Source of the DNA: Conus ventricosus
Lineage: Eukaryota; Mollusca; Gastropoda; Neogastropoda; Conidae
DNA: 64,000 nt
NCBI GenBank assembly: GCA_018398815.1
Contig: CM031616.1
Coordinates: 27,880,218-27,944,217 of the forward strand
Reading direction: 5' to 3'
The notes under the pieces were generated by a model. The model was not told where the DNA came from. It did not search any database and saw nothing but the letters and a program-made list of their open reading frames with translations. Below are positions 1 to 12,298 of the stretch, piece by piece. The translations under genes were made by a program, and so were the position numbers. The first letter of the stretch is position 1; the number at the start of each line of letters is the position of its first letter.

Positions 1-2546
1 TAGGCCCTGGACCGGGGATACAGCCGTGCAGGGCTTATTATTCCGGCTCCTCAAGGAGTTCCCTTTCACAAGTCGAGTTGGTGAGTACAATGCGTAGTAG
101 TTCATTTTTAATTTTTTCTTTTAATAGTTATTTGGGGCGGGGGGGGGGGGGGGGGGCAGTATCTATTTTAAAAGAATGTGTTTTCCACCCAGCCATTACT
201 TTAATTCTTTCAATATTTATTTTGTTGTGTTTTGAGTATATTTTCGTTTATTCCAAAAATTTTTATTACCATATCGCTTAAACCACTTTTATTCATTTAC
301 ATCCTAGCCATTTTATTTTTCATTTTACCAGCAGTAGGGCGGTGTTGTCCATTTTCCCCTCCAAATATGTAGTGTTGCGTTTCTGTGTGTTGTCGCGGCT
401 GTACCACATTACAGTCATGTCTTGCCACGTGTTTTGTGTGTTTAATGTCGTCACTTGTAAAGCGTTGTTCAGGGGGACTTGGTTTTTTCTTCACCATTTA
501 TGTTGTCATTCCAGTAAATATTTAGAGCGCCCATAAGTTTATGTGGCGCTGAAGTTAATCTGCTTATCCGGCCTTTGATAAACAGGGAAAGAGTCGTCGC
601 CGAGGAGATATCTTCGTTTTGTTTTCAAGGAGAGCCAACCCCGGGGGTATATGACATAAACTATAGGTGAAACGTGTATTGGAAATATATGTAGTAGACA
701 AAGTGTCTGAAAACGAGGAAATGTATTTAATTCCTATTTAGAACTGAAATTAGCAAGCGCTCTGCCATGTGTTCCGTGCCAGTCCTATGTACTCTCTGTA
801 ATGATGTCTGCATTACGGGTTTTTTATGCTTTGGCCAAGACCATTTAATATGGGAAAACCAACTTTGTGTGTTATCCAGGACTTCTGCTTCTACACTTCT
901 TCTAAAAGGATCTTGTTCTTGTTTCCACTACTTCTTCCATCTTGTGGTGGTTTTTTTCCTCCTCCCCCTCATCCAGTGGCTGACCTACCTGTGTGCCGCT
1001 GCTGCTGCCGCTGACCTTGCATCTGAAGCGGGTCTCGGCCTCCTTTCCGGTTTCTCTGGTTGCCGCCAGCCGTACGCAGCTGCTGGCTGCGACCCACGGC
1101 TTGACTCAACTACCTCCATCTTCTGCCTCGCCCACACCATCCCACCCCTCCTCTCCCTGTCATCAGCCGCTTCACTCGTCCTCCCCCCGGGGTCGGAACA
1201 GGACGCACCTGCTGCCGGTGCACATCTTTGGGAGGAGACCTTCCAGCCTGACCCGCTTCATTTTGTGTGTGCGCCGGCGCCCCCACTCTCTACCACTACA
1301 GCTTCGAGGGTCGCTGGTGTCACTGGCCCTACCTGTTTGTGTACAGGTGTTGGACGACACGCCACACCTGGTGTCCTGACCGTAGTGTATTTCACCTTCA
1401 CCATCGACCTTCGTGTCTCGTAGTGTGTAACTGTATCTCCCTGGAAGGAGAAAGGATCGCTTTCCTGCGGGTGTGCCATCCGACTGGACAAGACGCTGCT
1501 CTCTCTTCGCTGGACCCGCACAGGACTGGTCACGCGGTTGAGGCTTTGGGGGGGATCGGTCCCTAAGTCTGGCATCCACGTTTTAAAATTGCAGAGATAA
1601 AGGACAGGCGTAAATCAGTTTTTGGTCAGCAGAGCGCAGTATCATTCATCTTATAGCTAATGTTTTGCCTGACCTGAATGTTGAGTTGGGCATTTCCCCA
1701 TGATACTTGCTTTCCAGGGTTGTCGCCGCTAGTAAGTGGTGCCTTTTTTTATTTTTCTTGTGCAGGTTCCAGTTTATCTATGTCGTCAAGTTAACCATTG
1801 CCTTGTTATCGATCATATCTGTGAAGAACTGTCCCATCGTGCTGTTAGCGATTCAAAAAAGGAGTGAAATTAATGTTGGAGTGTTTAAGTTACAGCTCTT
1901 AGGCAGTCGAACCCCCCAGTATACTACCCCGAACTAACCACATTCCAAGGGTAGTGACCCAAGAGACGCTCCCCCTTTGTTTTTGGGCCTTGCATATATT
2001 TAATGATCTAGTGCAAAAATGCCTCCTTCCGAACCGTAATCCTGTCTCATCCAACAGTTTTGTCGCATGATTTGTAAACTTGGCAATGCCTGATCATCTC
2101 TATTTTAATTTTCGAGGGAATCAGTTCTTGTGCAATCATTCCTGTTATTTTTTAAGCTTGCTTGCCGCCCCCTTCGATTGGCATTTATGGCTCTACCCGT
2201 ACCTCCTGGCCCACCCAGAATCCGCCGGGCGGCATTTAGTGGAGAGAGATCCTTATTTTTGGTGTGTGCGTGTGTGGGCGGGTGTGGTGTGCGGTGTGTG
2301 TGTGTCCTTCCATTTATTTACATCCCTGTTGAAGTTATAAATGTATAGCCCGTCCTAAAATATGTATGTTAAACATGGTGGTGAACATCTGTTTTTGTTT
2401 GTGTGACAGTAAAGTTTCAGTTTTTTTTGTACTCGTATTTCCGTGATTGATTTTGATGGTTTGTGTGGTTAGGCGCGAATTGAGTTGGGATCGGTGAGCA
2501 TAGCGTTTCCTTGAACAAATACCACGTGCCATCACCCACGTAGACA
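1..2546 (+). mobile_element. 5' LTR of a Ty3/gypsy-type retrotransposon (left end outside window)
   Basis: The first 2.5 kb reappears in the same orientation at 7879-10387. Both copies begin with TAGGCCCTG and end with a CACGT..GACA block, and they stay collinear throughout, for example in the CCGCTGCTGCTG stretch at about 1000 and 8850. A long direct repeat flanking retroviral-type coding remnants, with a primer-binding-site-like sequence just after the left copy, identifies it as an LTR. The copy probably starts upstream of the window, because nothing at base 1 looks like a terminus. Open frames inside it (for example 767-1423) are not conserved between the copies and are not genes. The copies differ by many one- and two-base indels as well as substitutions. 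An 18-base G run lies at 139-156. Confidence 0.8.
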
Positions 2547-2551
2547 ATTTA

Positions 2552-2570
2552 TGGGGGCGTCGTCCGGGAT
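2552..2570 (+). promoter_or_regulatory. Primer-binding site, tRNA-Pro type
   Basis: The sequence TGGGGGCGTCGTCCGGGAT lies 5 bases after the LTR end. It matches the well-known tRNA-Pro primer site of LTR elements (TGGGGGCTCGTCCGGGAT) apart from one extra G. The position and match together fix the LTR/internal boundary. The extra base is the kind of indel seen across the window. Confidence 0.75.
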
Positions 2571-4740
2571 CGCTGTGACCTTTCTGACCTTTTAGCGCTG
2601 CAGTTGTGTTAGTTGTTTTTGGCGTAGTGGTTAGTGCTATGGAATTGTGTTTCCGGAATAGGCTGTGGGAGGTTGGAGGGATACCCCTAGCTAAGTAGGG
2701 GGGTAACATTTGGAGGTGCAAGAAACCCTCTACTGCTGTTTATACAATAAATTGTTCATTTGTGAAAGTTGTTTAGCTAGGTTTAATTCCCACACAGATC
2801 GGAGAAGATCTGACCGGGAAATTCCCCTTCGTAGATTAGGGCGCTCTCCTAACCGTTGAACTGTCGTCGTCGGGGTGACAGGTGACCAGTAAACATCCTC
2901 TTTGTAGTCTAGGACATAAATAGTTTTTTTTTATGACGGAATTGGTTAGTTCGAGTTTGTTTTTGGCATCGGATTGAATTGTTAGGAAAGTGTAGAGTAT
3001 CCAACTTGTGAACGTGAAAAGGAAGCGAATGAGGAGTGAATTCAAAAATGTGAATTTTTGAATGTCGTTAATAGTTTGTGTGAGCACAGAGATAGCTTAC
3101 TAAATACGCAAGTTCGGCAGATGTTACTGCTCATGAGCGTGTTAACAGTGTGATAGCTCTGACCATTGTGGAAGGACTTTGTGTGATACCCTAGTGTTTT
3201 AAATGTGTGAACAGGTCTTTTGCAGAAGTCCAAGGTTGAGGATCGTAACTGTAACCGAGTTTCTTTACTTGTATTTTTGATATATTGATGATGATTCCGT
3301 TCCATGATTAGGGCTCCAGTCAGTGATGATAATATTCATTAGGCCGACGTCCGGCACCGTGTTGGTGATCTTTACTTAGAGGCCGGAAACCACAGTGCAA
3401 CCAATTGGGTAGATGCCTTGCAGCATTTCACTACTAGACTTTGGGTGCTTGTGCTTGTAGTTCTACCGTGCATTTGAACTGAATTGTGTTGGGGTCCATT
3501 AGGCTGGCGAGCAACTAGTGACTTTACGCGCAGAACAAGCTTTGTGTGTGTACTGCTCGTCGAACTGATGCAAGGGATTAGTACACTGTTTCCGGAACTT
3601 ATCTTTCCGAGAGATCAATCGGTTATGCGAAACATGGATGATTGATAGTGGTAGTGACACGATCTGTCTCTGCAGCGCGCAGTCTGTCTGGGAAGAAGGC
3701 TTCTGTGGAGAGTACTCCTTTTCCTTGTTCGCGCCTGCCGGAGTTTGACGACCACTGTTTATACCCACGATACGACCCGTGCCTAGGGAATGGTAAACCA
3801 ACGCAGTCGGCCGGTCGTGTACCTCCTTCTCATACAGGTTTAAACAACCCGACTGGAGTCAGGTCCGTGCACTCCACTGTTTACCACACATCCTCCATGG
3901 TACTATCCCCCATACTTTGGACCTCACCGTACGCAACGAACCCCCCTTCTCGGGCCGCCCGATCGTAGGTTATCTTCCTGACATTAGAGCACCGAGAGTC
4001 CACGTGAGTGAGGGAGAGAAGAGAGAGGGTCATCAATAGGTATTGCGTGGGGACTATAGAGGGAGTGGTTTCAGGAGACTGGATAGAGGCGGAGCCGGAG
4101 GGCCAAGAGAGGAGCGAGAGTGAGAATCAGCAGAGAGGGAAGAGAGAGAAGCCCCGCTAAGAACTCAGGAGAGGCTGAAGACATGCCACGAAGGAAGCTG
4201 AGAGAGAGGAAACGAAGGAGCGAGACAGAAGCCCGAGAAGAAGCTAAGTAGAGGCGTAAGAGGCACGTAGGAGCGTTGGGGGGATCTTGAGAGAGAGGAG
4301 ATCGGGAGGCGCAAGGAGAGGTGGGAGAGAGAATTGAGCCTAGCAGAAAGAGAAGAGAGAGAGGCAAAGGAACAACGAGAGCGTGAAGAGCTGCCTAGGA
4401 TTAGGCAGTAGAAAGAGAAGAGAGAGAGAAGGGCCATGCAGCAGGAGAGATAAGAGGTCTGAAGAGAAGAAGGGCTGAGACCAGACAGAACCTGGAGCAA
4501 GCCCAGACCAGAGCAGCTGTCCTCTGTAGCAACAGGGGACATGAATACAGAGATCATGACGTGGGGAGCGAGAGAGGAGCAACCCAGGATTAAGAGGTTG
4601 CCTTGGGTTTCAGCCTGCCCAAGATCCGCATATCCATTTGTTGCCCAACCAGGGAAACCTAGACTGTTCCTGTGGAACACTTCGCGGATTTGGTAGACCC
4701 TTTTGGCATACTGATGGTCACAAGGGGCAGTATACCAGAA
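2571..4740 (+). mobile_element. Retrotransposon leader / untranslated internal region
   Basis: This stretch lies between the primer site and the gag-like remnant. I see no conserved protein in it. The part from about 4000 to 4500 is strongly purine-rich (GAGAGA- and GAAG-type), which produces long but meaningless open frames on the minus strand. A leader of about 2 kb is unusually long. It may hold a degraded 5' part of gag or a nested repeat. Confidence 0.5.
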
Positions 4741-4814
4741 GTCGAGTCTCCAGGTATGGCTAAGGAGGCGTTGGACAACATACCTTCCCCCTGTTCCTAT
4801 GAGGATCTCAAAGC

Positions 4815-5235
4815 CTAGCCCTTCGCAAACGGCTCCACATGACGCCAGAGTCCTACCGTCGTCGGTTAAGGACTATGATGCAAAGGGCCGAAGACGAAAC
4901 CTTCCTCCAGTTTGTGGAACGATTAAGGCATACGATGACTTTGAGGGTGGATGCCTCTGGATTGCCCCTACAGGATGCAGTCCTACAGGGAGCAGCTGAG
5001 CAACGTAGCGTCTCAGAATTAAGAATCAAACTGGGAGGCAACCATGCCTGCGTCGATCCAAGAGGCAATAACCATGTGCCGAAGCATATGCGGACGCCGA
5101 GGCGGGATTTTTCATTCTGACGCTAGACCCAACAAGAGTCGCCAATCCATCAGACGGCCGCCCCAGAAAACCACCAGCTGTTCCCGTCATAGAAACTTAC
5201 AGCGGTCAAGGACACAGGTCCTCCCAAAGTATTAA
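4815..5235 (+). pseudogene. Gag-like capsid remnant of the retrotransposon
   Basis: One plus frame from about 4839 to 5120 reads as a helical, charged polypeptide starting MTPESYRRRLRTM and containing ETFLQFVERLRH and DAVLQGAAEQRSVSELR. This is the style of Ty3/gypsy capsid proteins (Gag), which assemble the particle. The frame is closed by stops and continues in other frames through a basic segment. No intact CCHC zinc knuckle is visible. It lies at the expected place, between leader and pol. The identification rests on pattern and position, not a database match. It is clearly not an intact gene as written; decay and sequence error cannot be separated here. Confidence 0.5.
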
Positions 5236-5349
5236 GACGGTGTATTTCAAGTGTGTGGTGATCGACTAGCACTTGAGAACTGTGTGCCCAGTGTTGTGCT
5301 GAGGAGCAGCCGTTCATTGGTGAGGCCTGGATCAGGAGTCTGTGGCACA

Positions 5350-5745
5350 TGGGCATCACCACCCTGTCAGGCGAACCAGAGTCCCCACATTCCGCATCCG
5401 TGGTTCAGGGTGATGGTTGTTTGTGCCATTAGGGATTTCTGTGCATCAGCAATTTTGTGACCAAGTCTGGATCCCTGCTGGATGCGAACGAGGACCCATG
5501 TGTGAGGTGTCAGGTATGTGAGCAGGAATCGAAGTCCAGAGCGGCCCACTGCACTGATCCTATGTCGACGCCATATTTGAGGCACGTTTGGCTATCGCGT
5601 GGACAAGCCCAGCAATCCCTTTCTGATAGGTAACGTGGTGAAGTTCGAGGATGGGACATTCGGGACATTCTCCACTTACCTACCTCTTCAAGCCTGTGCA
5701 AAGATGGCAACGACACTCGTGCCCAACAGAACAAGAGCCACACAC
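5350..5745 (+). pseudogene. Possible protease-region remnant of pol
   Basis: The segment between the gag-like and integrase remnants holds short stretches in shifting frames, including VMVVCAIRDF and a later LIGNVVKFEDGTF. They resemble the end of retroelement aspartic proteases, where a hydrophobic strand is followed by an I-I-G-N type motif. No D-S/T-G active-site triad is readable. The part after it leads directly to the integrase zinc-binding region, so no reverse transcriptase or RNase H is seen between them. This is a weak call based on position and partial resemblance. Confidence 0.3.
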
Positions 5746-5939
5746 ACCGCTATTTGAAGCCACTGCAAGATGAGTGCGTTGGCAAGTGTGACGCCCCGAC
5801 AAAGTGAAGGATCTACAGAACTGATCCTACCCTCAATCAATTTGCGAAAGAACTTGGAAGCCCCAACCGACTCGCGGGGCACTGGGCAGACACTTGTTCA
5901 TCAAGAGGAAGAGAGAGCGTTCTTAAGGCGAACTTTTGA

Positions 5940-7010
5940 GGGGAAAACCAGAGCTCGGCAGTTGGCTGTGCCTCTCGCACTCTCCCTCCGCGTACAAACG
6001 TCCTACATTGGGGACCGACACAACGATTCCCCCATGGCTGGACATTTCGGGGTCAAGAAGACACTCGAGAGGATCAGCAAGAAGTCTACAGGCCTGGCAT
6101 GGAGAAAGATGTGCGTTCAGTATTGCCGCTCTTTGGTTGACGTTGCCAACGAACAACACCCAAAGGCTATAACACAAGAGTTCCTCTTGGGAAAGTGCCA
6201 CTAGAAAGAACGCCATTCTCTAAGGTATGAGTGGACTATAGTGGTGCCCATCATTCCACCTCAGTTCAGGAAAACAATCGGTAATAACCTCGCATGGTGG
6301 ATTATGCCACGCGATAACCCCGAAGCGTTTCACTGAAGTCCAAGATGCCCAACTTCGCCGACGCACTTTGGGGCATTGACCCGGACTGGACTTCCAAACC
6401 AAGTAACTTTCCGACCAAGGGACCCAATTTATGTCGGAGTTATGCACGAGGATTCCGCTTACTCAACATACATCGGTTGACCACGACTCCCTATCATCAT
6501 GCGGCAACAGCAAACGGTCTGGTCGAACTTTTTAAATGCCACGCACTGCGAAACAAAATGGTTGAAGCGACTCTGCCAAGAGCACCCGAAGGAGTGGGGA
6601 TCGATACATCCAAGTGTGTCCTCTTTGCTAGCGCCGGGAAGTGCCACAGGTACCAATGGCGTATTTTCTATTTCCTCCTTTTGAATTGTTGGTAACGGGC
6701 GAACGTGTAAGGGGGCCAATGTCCGTATGAAGCACAATGTGGACACAAGAGGAAAACCGAGGGGATAAAACAGACAGAAGTCGCATATGTTGCTTGTCAT
6801 GGAGGACCAGGAATAGCAGAGACCGGCGAACTGGCTTCATCATCTCATCTCAAGCGATCTCCTGAGAGGGATCTAAAACGGGGAACTATGATAAGAAGGC
6901 TCGTGAACGGTGGTTCGAACCGGGAGATGAGGTGCTCCTTCCCCCACCGTCCATCCTCACAAGCTCCCAGTTAGCCTGGCAAGGACAATGAAGAGGCGGA
7001 TTTTCTTAGA
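5940..7010 (+). pseudogene. Ty3/gypsy-type integrase remnant
   Basis: Integrase inserts the cDNA copy into host DNA. Three family blocks appear in order, in different plus frames. The N-terminal zinc-binding block is at about 6005-6170 (AGHFGVKKTLERIS followed by a YC pair). The catalytic core includes VDYAT near 6299-6313 and TTTPYHHAATANGLVE at about 6481-6528, where the final Glu fits the third residue of the D,D-E triad. A C-terminal piece with WFEPGDEVLL lies at about 6911-6940, matching the usual segment before the GPY/F module. The frame changes several times and stop codons interrupt the core, so no functional product is encoded as written. The normal order PR-RT-RH-IN is broken by the absence of RT-RH upstream. 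Confidence 0.8.
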
Positions 7011-7285
7011 GTAGGATGGAGACAAAGGCTGTGTTCCTGTTCTTACGGATGGCTGACGCGGGCAGATTTCTCAGAACTGTCGTGGTAACATGGACCCGTG
7101 ATTGTGGTGGTTGTTTTTTTTCTAACTTGTGGCATGAACCTTAGAACATGGGACAGGTTGGGTAAGTGTACCGGGTCATTAGTACCAAGCTTTTATAGTG
7201 TGAGGGGGTGTGTCCACTCACTGCTGCATGTTTCTTCCAACTGTCATGTTCAAAGTCCATTTGTCCAGAGTAGGGAAGAATTTGT

Positions 7286-7294
7286 GAAAAGGGG
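7286..7294 (+). promoter_or_regulatory. Candidate polypurine tract
   Basis: GAAAAGGGG is the only short purine tract I see between the integrase remnant and the proven start of LTR homology at 7879. If it is the plus-strand primer site, the LTR would begin just after it and be about 3.1 kb long. It cannot be confirmed because the matching part of the 5' LTR lies outside the window. Confidence 0.3.
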
Positions 7295-7878
7295 TTATTT
7301 TTGTTAAAATGTAACCTTAAGCAGATGTCATGGTGGTCTTAAAAAGAAAAAACCCAACTTATTTTAAAAAATTATTAGCTTTTAAACTCTCTGCAAGCCC
7401 ACCTGTCATCCTGCATTGGTCCATGTTGTTTCCTTTTGGACTTCAGGGGTGGGTTTGCTCGTGTGGTTAAACGTGGGCTGAGTGAGCCTCCACTCAGCGG
7501 CGCATGAGTTTTTTTAAAACCGAGAGAAGCAGTCGTGATAGGGGGTTGGATAGTGGAGGAAAGATAACGTGTCGTATGCAAGCCATTGGCATGCCTGGAT
7601 TATCTTGTAACTGTATTTTTGATGAGGATCCTATCCCTCGGGAGCCACCATATGTTTCGCCTTTGAGGGAAACTGCGTTTGTATTATTTTTTTTTGGAGA
7701 TCCATATCTCCGGGCGTCCTGGCATCAGGTATTTACCTTTGGGTTGAACCATACCATTGTACACCAAAGGAGTGCTTGTCGTCATGTCCAGCTTTTTGGT
7801 GTAATCCTGAGATTCATACGTCAGTCGTGAATCCCTGATTCACTTGGATGCAGCAAGCCCGTTTTGTTTTCTAAACAT

Positions 7879-10387
7879 TAGGCCCTGACCGGGGATACGA
7901 GCCTGCAGGGCTTATTAAATCCGGCTCCACAAGGAGTCCCTTTCACAAGTCAGTTGGGTGAGTACTATTGCGTAGTTTAGTTCATACTTTATTTATCTTT
8001 TATTATTAAATTATTTCCAAATCATTTTAAAGAATTGGTTATTGTCCTCCCAGCCAATCACTTTAATTCTTTCAGATATTTAATTAGTTGTGTTTGAGTA
8101 TTATTTTCGTTTATCTAATTTTATTACCATTTCGCATATACCAACTATTAATTCATTACTCTAGCCAATTTATTTTTTCTCATTTTACAGCAGTAGGGCG
8201 TGATAGTCCATTTTCCCCCTCCAAATATGTATTGTTGCTGTGTTCTGTGTGTTGTCGCGTCCTGTAACCACATTCCCTGGTCTTGTCTTGCCACGGTTAT
8301 GTGTGTTAAGTGTCGCACTGTAAATGCGTGTTGTTCAGGACTTGGTTTTTTCTCACCATTTTTGTTGTCATTCCTGTAAAATCTTTAAGAGCGCCCATAA
8401 GTTTATGTGGCGCTGTTAATGCTGTGGTCGCCTTTGTATAACAGGAAAAGTTGTCCCAGAGGGAGATGATCGTTTTTTTCTTCAAGCGAGCCAACCCCGG
8501 TGTGTTTGACATAAACGAACGTGAACGTGTCTTGGAAAATGAATGTAGAAACCAGAGTGTCTGAACGGAGGAAATGTAATTTAATTCAGTGAGAAACTGA
8601 GAAATATTCAAGCGCTCTGCCAGTGTGTACCGAGCCTGTCCTTGTTACTCACTGTCCAGGAGCTATCTGCTTACGGGATTTTGCTTTGGACCATTTTATA
8701 TGGGAAACGCATCTTTTGTGTGTTTTCAGGACGTCAGCTTACTACACTTTGTCCTTAAAGGATCATGTTCTTGATCCTCTACTTCTTCCTCTTGGTGGGT
8801 TTATTTTTCCTCCTCCCCCTCTACCAGAGACTGGACCTACCTGTGTGCCGCTGCTGCTGCGCTGACCTTGCATCTGTAGCGGGGGGTCTCAGCCTCCTTC
8901 CGAGTATATTTTCTGCTGTTGCCGCCACCGTTACCGCATCTGCGCTGCGACCAACGCTTGACCAACAACCTCCAACTTCTGCCTCGCCCACACCATCCCT
9001 CCCCTTCCTCTCCCAGTTATACCCCCCCTTCAGCCCTTCCCTCTCCTCGCCCCGGGTCGGAAACGAGGACGCACCTGCTGCTGCCGTGCACGCATCTTTG
9101 GAGAGAGGACCTTCAGGCCTGACGCCCTTCATTTTTGTGTTGCGCCGGGCGCCCCCACTCTCTACCGACTACTCTTCGTGGGTCGCTGGTGGTCACTGCC
9201 CTAGCCTGTTGTGTACAGGTGATGTGGACGACCGCCACACCGGTGTGCCTGACCGGAGTGTATTTCAGCCTTCACCATCGGACCTTCGTGGTCTCTTTGT
9301 GTGTAACTTTATCTCCTTGGAAGGAGAAAGGACGCATTCCTGTCGTGGTGTGCATCCGACGGACAGAGAACGCGCTCTCTCTTCGGTCTGGACCTCGCAC
9401 AGGAGACTGTCACGCGGTTGAGGCTTGGGGGGACTCGACCGTAAGTCTGGAATCCACGTTTATAGCGAGATAAAGGACAAGGCGTTCATACATTTTGACA
9501 GCAGAGCGTCTGTATCATTCACTAAATAAGGCAATGTTTTGCCTGACATGAATGTTGAGTTGGGCTTTTCCACATATACATGCATTCCCGGGTTGTCGCC
9601 TCTGTATGGTGCGTTTTTTTTTTCTTGAGCAGGGAATCCAGTTTATCTATGTCGTCAAGTTAACCATGCATTGTTAATATCGATCTTTCTTGATGAACGT
9701 GTCCCAGTCCGTCCCTGTTAGCGTTAAAAAAGGAGTGACATTAATTTGGATGTTTACTTACCGCTCATTAGCAGTCGAACCTCCCCAGTAATACTACTCC
9801 CATATCCCAAGGTAGTGCCCAAGCACGCACCCTTTGTTTTGGCTTGCTTACAATAATGATCTAGTGCTAAAAAGCTCCTTCCGAACCGAAACCTGTCTCA
9901 TCCCACAGGTTTGTTGTCCTTGATTTGTATCTTTGCAATCCTGACATCTCTATTTTAATTTTCGGGGATCATTCTTGGCAAGCAATCCTGTTTTTTTTTA
10001 AGCTTGCTTGCCCCTTCGATGCATTTGGCTCTACACCCTACCTCCTGGCCCCCCCCAGAATCCGGCCGGGGCGTGCATTTAGTGGAGAGAGATCCGATTA
10101 TTATGTGGTGAGCGTTGTGTGTGCGGGTGTGTGTGCGGGTGGTTTGTGTCCCTTCCATTTATTACATCCCTTTTGAAGTTAAAATGTAGAACCCGAACCT
10201 TATATATGTATGTAAACAAGTGTGACATCAGTTTTTTTGTGACAGTAAAGTTTCAGTTTTTGTTTGGTACTCGTATATTACCGTCCGTGTTTGATTTTGA
10301 GATTGTGTGGTTAGGCGCGATTGAGTGGGATTGAGCATAGCTTTTACCCTTGAACAATATACCACTGTGACATCAACCCACGTGACA
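7879..10387 (+). mobile_element. 3' LTR of the retrotransposon
   Basis: This is the second copy of the long direct repeat, collinear with bases 1-2546. Its right end (..CACGTGACA at 10379-10387) corresponds to the end of the first copy. It is followed at once by an unrelated GT-rich tract, which marks the edge of the element. The true left end is probably further left than 7879, because the first copy is cut by the window edge. The ORFs inside (for example 8765-9421) differ from those of the other copy and are not genes. Confidence 0.8.
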
Positions 10388-12040
10388 GCGAGTGTGTGAG
10401 TGTGTGTGTGTGTATGTCTGTGTGTGTCTGTGTGAGCGATTAAAAAATTATTTTTATCTTCATGGATGTACCAGAGATCTATTACGAGACCAAGGGCACG
10501 ACAAACTCACAAAACGCTTGTGCTCAGTGGCAGTGTTGACGTCCCCCGATGTTCAGTGCATTCGTGACGTGCTGCCACAGGCGACGAGACTCAAACTCTC
10601 CTTGCTTTTTGATTGGCCGCACTCTTTTACGCCACAACCTTCAGGTCCTGAGTGTTTATCTCCCTTGGTCAAGCCCTGTCCAACAACAGCAAGATACCAT
10701 CAGCCACAAGCATGACTTCCACACACAAGTGAATGACAGATGTATGGATGCAGCAAAAACTGGTACATATGACACAGACACAAAGAAAATCGTATAATGC
10801 CCTATGCACAGTGTTTTTTAATCTATTTAGAAAACCAGCTGCATAAACTTACAGAAGTGCCCCATCATGGCAGTAAAATGTTCTGTTTAGGACTTTAAAC
10901 TGGTGGGTTTGAGTCTTTAGACTTTCAGCACATTAACATACCAAACTCCCACAAACTTAGAACAGACCAATCAAATCAAGAATGTTGTTTGCAGTAATAT
11001 TTCTCAGGAAAATCCACTCTCACACGTAAATCACAGATTAAAAAAGGGTGGCACTGTATCATGGCCATATTCTCCCCACATTTCATACACATACAGAAAA
11101 TCTGTTCTGACAATCAGAGAAAGGATTATGTTGCTTATAGCCCAGCCGACCACAAAGGGCTATCACCTAATACTGTACTTGCCACAACAGGGATGTGGTA
11201 AGGACTCAGCCCTTGACGCTTTGCTGAAAATATTTCCAAATGTAAAAAAAAAGTTGTAATCCAGTTGCCCTACAGGCTGAAGGTTTTATAAAGAAAAAAA
11301 CTCAGCACAGCGTTTTGTGGATTTATCACAGGTGTGAATTTTGACAGGTATCAGGTTCATAGCACTTGGTAGGCATAGTCTCTGCTGCAAATATTGCCCA
11401 TAGTGAGTGCATTGCCTTGCCAATATCCCAGCATTCTGTATCCTGTTTCTTCATTTTTGCTTTGACACTTGCATTTCAAAAATCCTTTGCACAATTTCAC
11501 GCAAGCGTCACAGAATGCTTCCTAAACATAAACACATCTAATATCACTCAAAGTGAACAGACGTTAAACAGAAGAAACGAATGAACATAAACACACACAC
11601 ACTCACACTTAACCAATATTTACTCTCGTTTGGGAGAGAAGAAGGGTTGTAAAGAAATGATTGGTGCCAAAGTGTGTGGGGGGTAGAACTCTAGATAATA
11701 CAGAATGGGTTTCAGGGCAACAGGCCTAACATTGAAAATTCTAGCTGTATTCCCAGAGGATAGCACTCATCCATCAATCTGCGCAATACATGTTTAAAAA
11801 AGTGTCAAGAGTGAGGCAAAACAGCCATTATGTCACAAACGAATATTGTTAAAAGTGCAACATTTTACCACACTAAAATTCTTTTCTCTTAAAATGCTAT
11901 CAAGGTTTTCTCGAGTATCATTCAATAAAAATCCAGTGTACATTCCCTTTGTTGAAAATGCTTATTCTGGCCTTTCCAACAAATGAATACTGACCTTCTT
12001 TTCTCTCATTCAGCTTGCTGATAAATCTGCCATTCGTTTC
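10388..12040. other. Non-coding stretch, no gene seen
   Basis: It begins with a GT-rich tract of about 50 bases at 10388-10436. The rest is ordinary AT-rich DNA without a convincing exon on either strand. It may belong to the 3' flank or 3' untranslated part of the minus-strand OSBPL-like gene, but no polyadenylation site could be assigned. It contains one copy of a dispersed repeat at 11125-11215. Confidence 0.5.
11125..11215 (+). repeat. Dispersed repeat with GTTGCTTATAGCCCAGCCGACC core
   Basis: The core is shared with a copy at 60395-60434, where it is preceded by (ATAAG)n. I remember this core as widespread in gastropod sequences, but could not check it here. It is probably part of a SINE or small DNA transposon. 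Confidence 0.5.
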
Positions 12041-12041
12041 A

Positions 12042-12298
12042 AGCACACATGAAGTAATACCAACTGTCTTTTTACTATTGGTAATATCTGAGAGGTAAAG
12101 CCTTTCAGCACACATGAAGTAATACCAACTGTCTTTTTACTATTGGTATATCTGAGAGGTAAAGCCTTTCAGCACACATGAAGTAATACCAACCGTCTTT
12201 TTACTATTGGTATATCTGACGGGTAAAGCCTTTCAGCACACATGAAGTAATACCAACCGTCTTTTTACTATTGGTATTCTGACAGGTAAAGCCTTTCT
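12042..12298. repeat. 64-bp tandem repeat, four copies
   Basis: Copies start at 12042, 12107, 12171 and 12235 with AGCACACATGAAGTAATACC and continue through TTTTTACTATTGGTA and GTAAAGCCTTTC. They differ by only a few bases, so the expansion is recent. The copies carry no coding capacity. Confidence 0.9.

Noticed and set aside
767..1423. 218-codon frame in the first LTR and the similar-length frame at 8765-9421
   Set aside because: The equivalent positions are out of frame between the two LTR copies, so neither is a conserved protein.
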